Of a DNA stretch of 63,669 nucleotides, positions 27,986 through 36,751 are shown in pieces. The notes under the pieces were generated by a model, which was given only the letters and a program-made list of their open reading frames with translations, made no database searches and had not been told where the DNA came from. Positions within the stretch are counted from its first letter, which is position 1, and each line of letters starts with the position of its first letter. The stretch lies in contig JAKSKU010000012.1 of assembly GCA_024401565.1 (NCBI GenBank), positions 1 to 63,669 on the forward strand, given 5' to 3'. Made by a program: the position numbers and the translations under genes. Origin of the DNA: Paludibacteraceae bacterium. Its GTDB lineage: Bacteria; Bacteroidota; Bacteroidia; Bacteroidales; Paludibacteraceae.

Positions 27986-28306
27986 ATGGATAAAAATGAA
28001 TTGAGAGGTTTCATTAATAGAATAATTGACGCGTCTAAATCCCAATCTGGATCTTTTAACATTGTTAAAGCGCAACTTCATTTGGAAACACTCAAGCAGG
28101 AGTTGGTTTTGGAAAATGTTCCAAAACCGCTTATCGATTATGTTGAAATGGCAAAACATTATGCTCGTTTGCAACCTGGCTCTAATTTGAGGGAATTAAA
28201 TGAAGATGAGGACCTTAAGCGTGTGGCTGAAATAGTGGAACAAGAAAAAAAGGCTGAGGCGGCCAGACGTGAGCAAATGGATTACAGACGTTGCTACGGA
28301 TGTTGA
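27986..28306 (+). CDS. 106-residue protein with C-terminal YRRCYGC
   Basis: I do not recognise a family. The protein is acidic and helical, without signal peptide or membrane segment: SFNIVKAQLHLETLKQELVLENVPKPLIDYVEMAKHYARL, then a Glu/Lys/Ala-rich helix. It ends with MDYRRCYGC; its only two cysteines are in the last four residues. A helical leader with a short Cys/Tyr-containing tail, placed upstream of two radical SAM genes, would fit a modified-peptide precursor, but that is speculation; it could equally be a small structural or metal-binding protein. It lies 12 bp after the DUF4476 gene and 26 bp before the next. Confidence 0.7.
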   Translation: MDKNELRGFINRIIDASKSQSGSFNIVKAQLHLETLKQELVLENVPKPLIDYVEMAKHYARLQPGSNLRELNEDEDLKRVAEIVEQEKKAEAARREQMDYRRCYGC

Positions 28307-28332
28307 TTGTTCTTCCTTAAATACAACTGTTT

Positions 28333-29142
28333 ATGGATATCTTGACTTTAATTCGTGGTATATTGGGGATTTTGTTGATCTATCGATTAATAAATAAATC
28401 TAATGACGACGAAAAAAAAGGTGATCAGAAAAAAAACTCGGTTGCTTCGGATGACAATAGCCAATCGGGTAGAGTGGAGGCCAACAGTGATGACGCGGCT
28501 CAACATTTGGGCGAACGTGCTGTCAGCTCTCCTTCTGATGGGTTCATCGTGCTGAACAACAAGATTATTGCGTATGTCGGCAATGACAAGAATGTGGTTG
28601 TGCCAGAGGGTATAACAGAAATAAAAGCTTATGCCTTTGCTTTTTTGTGCTTAGACAGGATTGTCTTGCCGTCTACAATCACAAATTTTGAAAATCAGCA
28701 TAAGCTTACTGTAGAAGAGCTGGATATGAGCAAGACAACATTGACGGATGTTGATTTAGGTGGCACATGTTTAATCAAGAGATTGAAACCTGGTCAGGAT
28801 AATGATGGCTCCGTTTTTGAGGTGATATTTCCTCCTTGCCCTGACAGACGAGTGGATGACACTCCGCAGCAGGAGTATTCAAAAGATTTTATAGTGCTTG
28901 ACAACAAGTTGATCGCATACGTCGGTAATAGCGTTGATATTATTGTTCCGGAAGGTATTCAGGAAATAAAGAAGTTTGCTTTCTATAATCAAAATGTAGG
29001 AAGAATAGTCACTCCGTCGTCATTACGTGTGTTTGAGGAACAATCTTGTTTGACTGTCTGCAAATTGGACTTAAGTAGATCTAGTTTGGATAAAATATGT
29101 CTTAGAGACAGTTCTGTAATGGAACTGGTGATGCCGCAGTAA
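28333..29142 (+). CDS. Membrane-anchored LRR_5-like protein
   Basis: The 269-residue protein has a single N-terminal membrane segment (about 3-20, MDILTLIRGILGILLIYRL), a charged Lys/Asp/Ser linker (22-70) and two copies of a unit of about 95 residues. Each begins FIVLxNKxIAYVGN, continues VVPEGIxEIKxxAF and ends with LTVxxLDxSxxxL. These are degenerate BspA-type leucine-rich repeats. The same style of repeat forms the N-terminal half of the next protein, so the two may recognise the same partner, one at the membrane and one in the cytosol. The stop is 42 bp before the next start. Confidence 0.7.
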   Translation: MDILTLIRGILGILLIYRLINKSNDDEKKGDQKKNSVASDDNSQSGRVEANSDDAAQHLGERAVSSPSDGFIVLNNKIIAYVGNDKNVVVPEGITEIKAYAFAFLCLDRIVLPSTITNFENQHKLTVEELDMSKTTLTDVDLGGTCLIKRLKPGQDNDGSVFEVIFPPCPDRRVDDTPQQEYSKDFIVLDNKLIAYVGNSVDIIVPEGIQEIKKFAFYNQNVGRIVTPSSLRVFEEQSCLTVCKLDLSRSSLDKICLRDSSVMELVMPQ

Positions 29143-29184
29143 ACAGTGATGAGCATGATAGTCGAAAAACTATAAACCGAATTT

Positions 29185-31152
29185 ATGGGCATATATCTTT
29201 ACAAAGAATACCGTTGTGATGATAATCCGAATATAATTGTGATGTATCTTGACAACGATGAGTGCAGACTCGTAGGATACGAGGGTGATGAGGAGGATGT
29301 GTCTGTCCCTGAATACGTTGCGGTTAAAGGTTCCATCTTGCGTATTGTTTCCGTAGGCATGTCTTGGTGTAAGAAAAGAAAACTTACATTGCCAGAATCT
29401 GTGGCTGAAATCAGAGATCTTGGTTTTTCCAAATTAGAGGAACTTGTTCTGCCGAGTTCCGTAAAGTTTATACAAAAAGGTGCTTTTCGCCAAAGTGACA
29501 ATCTTAAACGTGTTGTTCTGCCTGAATCTCTGACTGCTATTCCGGAAGAGGCATTTGAACGATGCAATAAACTTGAAAGCATTGTTCTTCCATCAAATCT
29601 GACATCGATTGGATATAGTGCGTTCAGGGATTGCACGTCGCTGAAAGAAGTCTTTTTTTCTGAGACTTTGGCCACAATAGGCAACTATGCGTTTGCTGGA
29701 TGCTCGTCTTTGAAAAAAGTTGTTCTTCCAGAATCTCTTGCAAATATAGGTGATAATGCGTTTGAAAGGTCTGGTATTGAAAGTGTTGTCATGCCAGACA
29801 CTCTTAAAGAAATAGGACAATCCGCGTTCTCTTATTGTGGGTCTCTTAAAAAGATCAGAATCCCACTTGGATTGGATGAAATCAAAGAGAATGTTTTCGA
29901 CAATTCGGCTCTTGAAAGTGTCAATCTTCTTAATGTGAAAAAGGTTTCTGGTTGGGCGTTCGGTAATTGCAAAAATTTGAAAGACGTTATTATGCCGTTG
30001 ACGGTGGAGATTGGAAACCATGCCTTTTTCGGATGCGATAATCTGGAAAGAGTCTTTGCTCCCAATCTGGGGACGATTGAAGACGGTGCTTTTGGCAAAT
30101 GTGAAAAACTCCGAGTTGTTGAGTCCACGCAAAAACTGATTAAAATCGCTGGTTCTGCGTTCGACTGCTGTTTAAGCTTGAGTAGGATTACTATGTCGGG
30201 AAACGTTGATCTAGAAGACGGTACTTTCCGTGATACCCAGACGAATATCTTGGAACTATACGGAAAGAAACTGAACACTCCTAAATACAACTGTCAGAAG
30301 AGCGGACACGAGAAACTGTTGATTCGTAAACCGAAACTACGTCTGTTTGTCTATTTGTCAAACGACTGCAATGCTTTCTGTGAGTTTTGCTCAAACGCCA
30401 AATACAGACATCAGTCTGGAAAATTCGACCTTAAAGTGTTTGAGGAGACGCTTCTGTATCTGAAGGAGAGAGACGTACTCAAAGGTGTGTCGTTTACGGG
30501 CGGTGAGCCGACGATGAATATGCCTCTCCTTAATGAGGCCGTAAACACGGTTTATAAAGCGTTGGGTGAAGACGTTGAGGTTGCCATAAGCACCAACGGA
30601 TATGCCTTGATGGACATGCTTTCCATGGACAGCGTCTCTTTACTGGAATCGATCCATTTGAGCAGACATCATTTCTCTGATGTTCAGAACAATACGATAT
30701 TCCATCAGCAGATGTGCACTACGGATGATATTCGTCTATTCCAGGAGTCGATAGAGGACAAGAACACCTTGGTGCTCAACTGCAATTTGATAAAAGGAAA
30801 AATTGACAGTGTGGACAGAGCTAAAAAGTTTATGGATTGGGCATCGTCTTTAGATATAAAGAAATGTGCCTTTGTCACATTGATGCCATTCAACCCGTTT
30901 TGTAAGGCACATGTCGTCAAAAGTCAGGATCTCTTTTATGAAGCTCACCCAGATATGTTGAGAATACGAGATTTTAAATGCGACTGGTGCAGCTGTCTCG
31001 ACGGCTATTACTACAGCACAGACAATAATATGATGGCCTACTATGTCCGTCAGGTGACTAACACGTCTCCAGATATAGTTTCCCGATTGATATATACGTC
31101 CGACAATCACCTGAAAACAGGTTTTGGCCCGGAATCAACAATACTATTTTGA
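29185..31152 (+). CDS. LRR_5 repeat / radical SAM fusion protein
   Basis: The 655-residue protein lacks a signal peptide, so it is probably cytosolic. Residues about 40-355 are BspA-type LRR_5 repeats (VLPESLTAIPEEAFERCNKL, SIGYSAFRDCTSL and others). Residues about 375-640 are a radical SAM domain: the 4Fe-4S motif is CNAFCEFC (C395, C399, C402), with FTGGEP near 437-442 and STNGY near 469. C-terminal cysteines (C599, C602, C604 in CDWCSC) could hold an auxiliary cluster. Radical SAM enzymes use SAM and Fe-S clusters to make a 5'-deoxyadenosyl radical. Fusion to LRR_5 is unusual; the repeats might dock a peptide or protein substrate. The substrate is unknown. Confidence 0.85.
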   Translation: MGIYLYKEYRCDDNPNIIVMYLDNDECRLVGYEGDEEDVSVPEYVAVKGSILRIVSVGMSWCKKRKLTLPESVAEIRDLGFSKLEELVLPSSVKFIQKGAFRQSDNLKRVVLPESLTAIPEEAFERCNKLESIVLPSNLTSIGYSAFRDCTSLKEVFFSETLATIGNYAFAGCSSLKKVVLPESLANIGDNAFERSGIESVVMPDTLKEIGQSAFSYCGSLKKIRIPLGLDEIKENVFDNSALESVNLLNVKKVSGWAFGNCKNLKDVIMPLTVEIGNHAFFGCDNLERVFAPNLGTIEDGAFGKCEKLRVVESTQKLIKIAGSAFDCCLSLSRITMSGNVDLEDGTFRDTQTNILELYGKKLNTPKYNCQKSGHEKLLIRKPKLRLFVYLSNDCNAFCEFCSNAKYRHQSGKFDLKVFEETLLYLKERDVLKGVSFTGGEPTMNMPLLNEAVNTVYKALGEDVEVAISTNGYALMDMLSMDSVSLLESIHLSRHHFSDVQNNTIFHQQMCTTDDIRLFQESIEDKNTLVLNCNLIKGKIDSVDRAKKFMDWASSLDIKKCAFVTLMPFNPFCKAHVVKSQDLFYEAHPDMLRIRDFKCDWCSCLDGYYYSTDNNMMAYYVRQVTNTSPDIVSRLIYTSDNHLKTGFGPESTILF

Positions 31153-31157
31153 AGAAT

Positions 31158-32210
31158 ATGAACGCAGCAGGTAAGCCACGTCAAAACTACTATAGAAATC
31201 TACTTACGACCAATCCTCATTTCTTTTGTGAGGAGGCTCATAAAACGTGGGGCATAGATTTTTCTGTTGATGATGCTTTGGAGAAAATAGAAGTGAAGGG
31301 CCGTTCGAGCTCTAATCTATTTGATTTTAAGAATAGAGAGCATATCATCAGAATAGAAGATTTGTCGAGAGAAGAACATACAAGATTCAGTTGCAGTGTT
31401 TTGATGGCGTTGCATGACGCTCGATGCTATATCGTTCCGGAGCTGGTCTCTGGCAACACTGGTTGCTTGAAAGTTTTTCGTGAGAATGGAGGAGCGTCGA
31501 TGTCCGTGTTCAAGTTTAAAAACGGGTATACTTTGGAGTTGTGGAAATCACCGTCCAAGCACCAGACGGATTTGATTGTAAAGAATTATATCCTTATGAA
31601 TGACGCTTTGTCTCGCCTTGGCTTGCCGTTGGATATAGATAAGTTTGGCTTGAACAACCAGATAAGCACTTGCATTGATAATTTGACGCAGACAGATTGT
31701 TGGATGGACAGACATCCGTTAGCCATGGAACTGAACAGACATTGGCATACTTTTTGTGAAAAGACAGATTCAATTATGAAGATGTCGGAAAAACTGTTGA
31801 ATGGCAAAAACAACCAGATAATCCATGGAGATATACATCAGGAGAACATACTTTTTGATTGTGTTAAAGATGAAGACGGTACTGTAGATGAACGTTTTGT
31901 GTCGTTCCTTGATTTTGAAGAGGTTGCTGTCGCACCAGTAGAAGTAGACGTGATATTCACAGCCTTAAGAATGGCCAAAACAGATAAGAAGAATCCAAGA
32001 TTTGCATTTGATATGGATGCGGTCGATTATTTCTTGAAACGTTATGGCGAGAGTGTTTATAATATTTACGCAGACGACCGTGAGTTTTGGCATTCATATT
32101 TTGGATTGCAGCAGTCGGTTGTATATCTTCGCCATCATGATGTTTGGTCGTTAAGCAGGGAAAACGGATTTTTCCAATGTTTCAATGAAGTTTTAAACTA
32201 CAACGTATGA
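31158..32210 (+). CDS. APH/choline-kinase-fold phosphotransferase
   Basis: I chose ATG 31158, 5 bp after the previous stop (350 residues); a TTG at 31149 would overlap that stop. The kinase catalytic loop is HGDIHQENILF (223-233), the HGDxxxxN motif of aminoglycoside phosphotransferases and choline kinases. LDFEEV (251-256) supplies the metal-binding acid. The N-lobe is diverged but shows RSSSNLFDFKNREHIIRIEDLSREEHTRF. Members phosphorylate small hydroxyl substrates. Next to a nucleotidyltransferase and a glycosyltransferase it may activate a pathway intermediate or protect against the product. The end overlaps the next start by 4 bp (ATGA). Confidence 0.78.
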   Translation: MNAAGKPRQNYYRNLLTTNPHFFCEEAHKTWGIDFSVDDALEKIEVKGRSSSNLFDFKNREHIIRIEDLSREEHTRFSCSVLMALHDARCYIVPELVSGNTGCLKVFRENGGASMSVFKFKNGYTLELWKSPSKHQTDLIVKNYILMNDALSRLGLPLDIDKFGLNNQISTCIDNLTQTDCWMDRHPLAMELNRHWHTFCEKTDSIMKMSEKLLNGKNNQIIHGDIHQENILFDCVKDEDGTVDERFVSFLDFEEVAVAPVEVDVIFTALRMAKTDKKNPRFAFDMDAVDYFLKRYGESVYNIYADDREFWHSYFGLQQSVVYLRHHDVWSLSRENGFFQCFNEVLNYNV

Positions 32211-33103
32211 AAAGAGCAGTCGTATTGTTTGACGGTGGAAATTGCCCTACATCTGAAACCGTAGCCCGACTTGAACGAAGTTATGATGAACTTATTTTCG
32301 TTCTTGTCTGGAGTGACACATCGTCTGTAGTAGACAAAGGATGGCATCCTGGCAATGTTTTGGCCGAAACAAAGGAGATGATCTCCCGTTACAGCCAACG
32401 TCCGTTTTATATATTTCCGTTTGATGGCCGCCAACTATTGGCAGATCAACGTATTATCCGACTTTCTCATTTCTGTCCGCGTTTTGACACGATTATGGCT
32501 GATAATGAGGTATATAGGAATGTTGCCCGAATGATTGGGTATGAAGTGGAAAATGGGGAGTTTGTGGAAGTGGAGACGGTGACAGACAGAAGCAACGTCA
32601 GCCGAGCGTTGTATGTGACGCGGGCCCAACCTTTTCATAACGGCCATCGTGAATTCCTGCAGCATATATTGGAACGTCATGATGAGGCTATACTGTCGAT
32701 AGCGTGTACGGAGCAGGCATTGTCGCTTCACAACCCCGCGACTGCAGGCGAACGCATGGAGATGATAGGAGCTTATGTCTTGCCGAATTGCCATAAACGA
32801 GTGTGGCTGGTGCCGTTCGCTCACACTCCATACATGATGGAGAAAATTAAGAATATAGCATGGTTTATGCCTCGTTTCACACATATCTACGGTTCCAACC
32901 CGGCCCATCTGCTTATGGGAGAGATGGAGCATCTTGGCACTTGTTTGCCGGAAATGGAATCTTCGGTGCGAGCCACACAAGTGAGGGAAAGACTATCCAA
33001 GGGCTTGCCAATCAGCGGTATGGTGCCGGAGGAAAGTGAAAAGATATTGTATGAACTAGGCATAGACAAACGCATAAAGTATCTTACAGAAAATGGATTT
33101 TAG
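32207..33103 (+). CDS. Tandem-duplicated HxGH nucleotidyltransferase (NMNAT/cytidylyltransferase-like)
   Basis: The 298-residue protein has an active C-terminal half (about 130-298): RAQPFHNGH with the HxGH motif at 144-147, a conserved IYGSNPAHL segment and SSVRATQVRERL (252-263), the counterpart of the ISSTxIR motif. This is the archaeal-type NMN adenylyltransferase/cytidylyltransferase fold. The N-terminal half (1-125) appears to be a degenerate copy: CPRFDTIMADNEVYRNVARMIGYEV lines up with MPRFTHIYGSNPAHLLMGEMEHLG, and HPGNVLAETKEMISRY with NPATAGERMEMIGAY, but HxGH is absent. It would transfer AMP or CMP to a phosphorylated substrate, perhaps made by the preceding kinase. It overlaps both neighbours. 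Confidence 0.75.
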   Translation: MKRAVVLFDGGNCPTSETVARLERSYDELIFVLVWSDTSSVVDKGWHPGNVLAETKEMISRYSQRPFYIFPFDGRQLLADQRIIRLSHFCPRFDTIMADNEVYRNVARMIGYEVENGEFVEVETVTDRSNVSRALYVTRAQPFHNGHREFLQHILERHDEAILSIACTEQALSLHNPATAGERMEMIGAYVLPNCHKRVWLVPFAHTPYMMEKIKNIAWFMPRFTHIYGSNPAHLLMGEMEHLGTCLPEMESSVRATQVRERLSKGLPISGMVPEESEKILYELGIDKRIKYLTENGF

Positions 33104-35150
33104 AGGCAAACGTATATTGTTTGTCATGATTCCTGAAAAAGGACACATTCATCCTTTGATAGGACTGGCAAAACACCTTTATGAGCAAGGTGCCAAATTG
33201 GCTGTCTTCAGCAGAAAAAACTTGAAGCGGGAGATCGCCATGTCTGGTATCGACGCGGATCTGTTCGCGTCAGAGGATGTTATGCCATCATGGTTCTCCT
33301 CAAACGGAGCTTCATTTGCCGAACATCAGAACGATAAGGAGTGGATGAGCAGATGGCTGAAAACCATGCTTATCGACGTCGTGCCTAATCAGGTGTCTGC
33401 TCTGGCTGAAACAGTGGAGCAGTTTGTCCCTGAACTCATAATCGCGGATCCGATGGTGTATGCCGTGCATATTGTGGCGTCACGGAAAAATATACCATGG
33501 GTGGCAGTGTCAAGCTCGATAAACCAGCTGGCACCAGTGACGTGGAACTCGGATCTGACTGAAGCGTTCGACAAATATGCGGTGGAAAGGGCGGAACTGT
33601 TTGACGACAGACCGACATTCAGGTTGTGTGACGTTGTGTCTCCGTGGCTCAATTTTGCCTATTTTTCTGAAACTTATATGCCGCGATACTTGAGCCAAAA
33701 TTTTCATGCGTTCATGGTTGGCTCACCTTGTGATTTTGACATGACGAGAGGTGATGAACCGGAGTTCCCGTATGAGACATTAGCAGATGGCAAGAAACTC
33801 CTGCTTGTGTCGCTCGGAAGCCAGAATTTTTATCATCCGGAAGTCTATCAGGCAGTCGTTGATTCTGTGAAAGAGAGAGATGATGTTCAACTGGTTATGT
33901 CCGTCGGAAACACTCCGCGGTCTTTGCTGGAGAATCTTCCTGATGACGCTGTTGTCTTGCCCTATGTCCCACAGCTGACACTTTTGAAACGTGCGTATGC
34001 ATTCATAACGCATGGAGGCTCTAATTCCACGTTGGAAGCACTTGCCAATGGCGTGCCGGTTGGAATAATCCCATTGTGCAACGACCAGTTTTTTCAGGCT
34101 GAAATGGCTCGCTTGTCTAATGTCGGTGTCGTGTTGGATGGAATAAACATTGACGCTGATTCTTATCGACGTCTGATTAATGAATTGATAGATAATAATG
34201 CAGCATATCGTCATAATGCACTGCAAGTTATGGAGTCGATACGCAAGTCGGGCGGAGTGGGGCAGATGACTGAGCTGATAGCCAACCTGATGGAGAATCA
34301 CCAACCATTACGCCCTGCTGTGGATGTCAAGAAAAAGAAGAGGAGACTTTATATTTCTCCGCATCTTGACGATGTGGCTCTTGGCTGTGGAATGAAACTG
34401 TGGCTGGAACGAGATGATGAGAATATTGTGGCGACGGTTTTTACAGATGGTGGCGCGACGCATCCGCAGCGTCGAAACGATGATATAGAAGTGCTGAAGC
34501 GTCTCAACGTCCATTATATACACATGGGGTATAAGGACGCACCGTTCAGAGACAGTGGATACCGTGATTTCAAAACTATTATGTTTCATAGAGACGTTGC
34601 AGAGACAGAACTTGCAGACAGATTGTTTCTGCACATAGAAGCCATGTGTGACCAGTTTTTGCCGGATGAAGTCTATTTTCCTTTAGGCGTCGGTGGACAT
34701 GTTGATCACAATGTGGTCGCGTCGGTCGGCAGACGTATGATGGAAAGCCGAAGCGTCTACTTCTATGAGGATGCACCTTACAATAGTGTGCATAATTGGA
34801 CAGCATACAGATTGAAATCGTTCTTTGGGGCAAATATAGAATATGATTCCTCTATTAAGACGTTGCGCGAACAAGGACTGCCATTTGTCAATAATCTGCT
34901 TGATAAGGCAGGCAATGGAGACGCTTGTGAGATCGTCTACAAAGAAGAGATGGAATATTTGACTGAAGAGACGGCAGATAATCAGACCGTTTTAATAAAA
35001 CATTATACTATTGATATTGACAAAGAAGAAAAAGGCAGGATAGTCGCTGGCTATACGACCGAGTGGAAAACATTTTTAGGCTCGGAAATGCAGAAACAGC
35101 TTAATGCAGAGAAATACTATAAAATAGAGAAAAATGCAGACGGAATTTAG
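33093..35150 (+). CDS. GT1 glycosyltransferase / PIG-L deacetylase fusion
   Basis: The 685-residue protein has two enzymes. Residues 1-405 form a GT-B glycosyltransferase of the GT1 (UGT/macrolide GT) type: GHIHPLIGLAKHL at the N-terminus, VSLGSQNFYHP near 240, and the nucleotide-sugar site PYVPQLTLLKRAYAFITHGG with SNSTLEAL (to 317). Residues about 416-640 form a PIG-L deacetylase: SPHLDDVALGCG (zinc and catalytic residues at 423-427) and GVGGHVDHN (HxxH at 536-539). In mycothiol, bacillithiol and some aminoglycoside pathways a GT adds N-acetylglucosamine and a PIG-L enzyme then removes acetyl. One polypeptide here may do both. It overlaps the next gene by 17 bp. Confidence 0.85.
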   Translation: MDFRGKRILFVMIPEKGHIHPLIGLAKHLYEQGAKLAVFSRKNLKREIAMSGIDADLFASEDVMPSWFSSNGASFAEHQNDKEWMSRWLKTMLIDVVPNQVSALAETVEQFVPELIIADPMVYAVHIVASRKNIPWVAVSSSINQLAPVTWNSDLTEAFDKYAVERAELFDDRPTFRLCDVVSPWLNFAYFSETYMPRYLSQNFHAFMVGSPCDFDMTRGDEPEFPYETLADGKKLLLVSLGSQNFYHPEVYQAVVDSVKERDDVQLVMSVGNTPRSLLENLPDDAVVLPYVPQLTLLKRAYAFITHGGSNSTLEALANGVPVGIIPLCNDQFFQAEMARLSNVGVVLDGINIDADSYRRLINELIDNNAAYRHNALQVMESIRKSGGVGQMTELIANLMENHQPLRPAVDVKKKKRRLYISPHLDDVALGCGMKLWLERDDENIVATVFTDGGATHPQRRNDDIEVLKRLNVHYIHMGYKDAPFRDSGYRDFKTIMFHRDVAETELADRLFLHIEAMCDQFLPDEVYFPLGVGGHVDHNVVASVGRRMMESRSVYFYEDAPYNSVHNWTAYRLKSFFGANIEYDSSIKTLREQGLPFVNNLLDKAGNGDACEIVYKEEMEYLTEETADNQTVLIKHYTIDIDKEEKGRIVAGYTTEWKTFLGSEMQKQLNAEKYYKIEKNADGI

Positions 35151-36633
35151 TATAAATGAGATCGATAGAATAGAGTCGTTCTACGAGAATATCCTAAAAG
35201 AGACTCCATTGCTGGTGAGAAACGAAATGCCATCGGCTGTATATGATGAGTTTTGCAAAATACGCGAGAAAGCATGCAGGTCAGTCTTGGATTCACTGGA
35301 CGGCAATCTGCCACCAATGAGTGACGTGCTGACATCCGACAACAAGATCAGGATTACTGTGGAGACGGCAAATGCCAAACCATTGTATGTGGAGAATTTA
35401 AGACAGAAATCAGCGTACTTGTTTGACGGAGTCTGCCGACAAATGACAAGTCGTGGAGCTGTGGTGGAAGAGAACGGAAGTTCCAAACTGCAGACGGCCG
35501 CAACGATGAGTATGGTAGACGAGACTGTGCTTTTCCCGGACGACGCGTATGAGCAGTTGTACAAAAGCATGGAGAATTTGCGTTGGCTGCTCGGACAGTT
35601 CAATCTTAAGAAGTATGGTTTGCAATATGGTTTTGCTGTCGATGATATCTGTCGGTTACGCGTCTATTATAAAAATGATTCAGATTTGGATTTTTTGAGG
35701 CAGATGACGCCACGTTTTGTGTCGCGAGAATGCCAGTTTGAGTACATTAAGAGCGGAATGCCATATGATGGAATTGTGCTGGCGTTGGAGGCAGTGTGCT
35801 ATAAAAAAGGATTCTCGGAAAAAGGGGATAAATACAAAGTGGTGAACGGACGCATCCGAACAGAGTCGTTCGAACTGCATGTCTGCGAACACTGCAATTT
35901 GCGATGCAACCAGTGCTGCAATTTGTCACCGTTCCATAAAGAGCATTTCATGTCGCTTGACGAAGTGAAAAGAATATGCGATTTCCTTGAGAAACACATT
36001 GCTCCGGATGTGATCAAAGTGGCAGGAGGAGAGCCACTGCTGCATCCACAGTTGGCTGAAATACTGAAGACCATCAAGCAACGTTTCCCACAGACTAATC
36101 TGAGAATCGTCACAAACGGAGTGTTGGCAAACAGATATCTGACTGAAGAGATAATGGCCACTATCGACCAGTTGTGGATCTCCAACTACAGAAATGTGGC
36201 AGTGCCGGAAAACACTGTGGTTAAGATAAAGCAGATGGCGAAAGACAAATTCGTCTTGCTGAACATAAAAGACGTCGATCAATTCTACAATATCGTCCTG
36301 ACCGAGAAAAACGAGGATGAGAGCAACGTCAGTGCAATCTATGATAACTGTTGGATGAAACACCGATGTCTGATGGTACGCAAGAACACATTCTTCAAGT
36401 GTACGCGTGCTGCTTATATTGAAGACCAGCAGTACATCTATGATATGCCGACAAACGTCAAGGCGGCAGACGAAGGAATAAGCATAGATGACCCTGACTT
36501 TCAGCAGAAAGCGTTGCTGTATCTCAACGACAAAGACGGGCTGCAATCATGTAGCTATTGTCTTGGCGTGTCAGGGACACTGTTTGATATCAGACAAATG
36601 AAAAAAGAGGAGGTTCAAGCCAAAATGCTATAA
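35134..36633 (+). CDS. Radical SAM enzyme with 245-residue N-terminal extension
   Basis: The 499-residue protein starts within the previous gene. Residues 1-245 are not recognised (LLGQFNLKKYGLQYGFAVDD is one distinctive stretch). The radical SAM core follows: CEHCNLRCNQC with the CxxxCxxC cysteines at C254, C258 and C261, AGGEP near 297-301 and RIVTNGV near 325. The C-terminal part has several cysteines (CWMKHRCLMV..FFKCTRA, then SCSYCLG) that could hold an auxiliary SPASM/Twitch-like cluster. Such enzymes modify peptides, sugars or cyclitols. It is the last gene of the operon; no terminator is evident after it. Confidence 0.82.
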   Translation: MQTEFSINEIDRIESFYENILKETPLLVRNEMPSAVYDEFCKIREKACRSVLDSLDGNLPPMSDVLTSDNKIRITVETANAKPLYVENLRQKSAYLFDGVCRQMTSRGAVVEENGSSKLQTAATMSMVDETVLFPDDAYEQLYKSMENLRWLLGQFNLKKYGLQYGFAVDDICRLRVYYKNDSDLDFLRQMTPRFVSRECQFEYIKSGMPYDGIVLALEAVCYKKGFSEKGDKYKVVNGRIRTESFELHVCEHCNLRCNQCCNLSPFHKEHFMSLDEVKRICDFLEKHIAPDVIKVAGGEPLLHPQLAEILKTIKQRFPQTNLRIVTNGVLANRYLTEEIMATIDQLWISNYRNVAVPENTVVKIKQMAKDKFVLLNIKDVDQFYNIVLTEKNEDESNVSAIYDNCWMKHRCLMVRKNTFFKCTRAAYIEDQQYIYDMPTNVKAADEGISIDDPDFQQKALLYLNDKDGLQSCSYCLGVSGTLFDIRQMKKEEVQAKML

Positions 36634-36705
36634 GTGACAGAGTGTGAAAAACATTTAATTTTCATTAATTCTCAATTTCTTAGTGAAAAATATCCGTAAT
36701 TTTTG

Positions 36706-36713
36706 TATTTTTG
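36706..36713 (+). promoter_or_regulatory. -7 box before the small T9SS protein gene
   Basis: TATTTTTG matches TAnnTTTG 39 bp before the ATG at 36752. No good -33 box is seen at the expected distance. Confidence 0.4.
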
Positions 36714-36751
36714 CCGCTAAATGTAATAGGCATATAGATAATTTAAAAGAT

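Noticed and set aside
27569-36633. Aminoglycoside cluster
   Set aside because: The enzyme types overlap, but no 2-deoxy-scyllo-inosose synthase or aminotransferase is in the operon, so the label cannot be supported.
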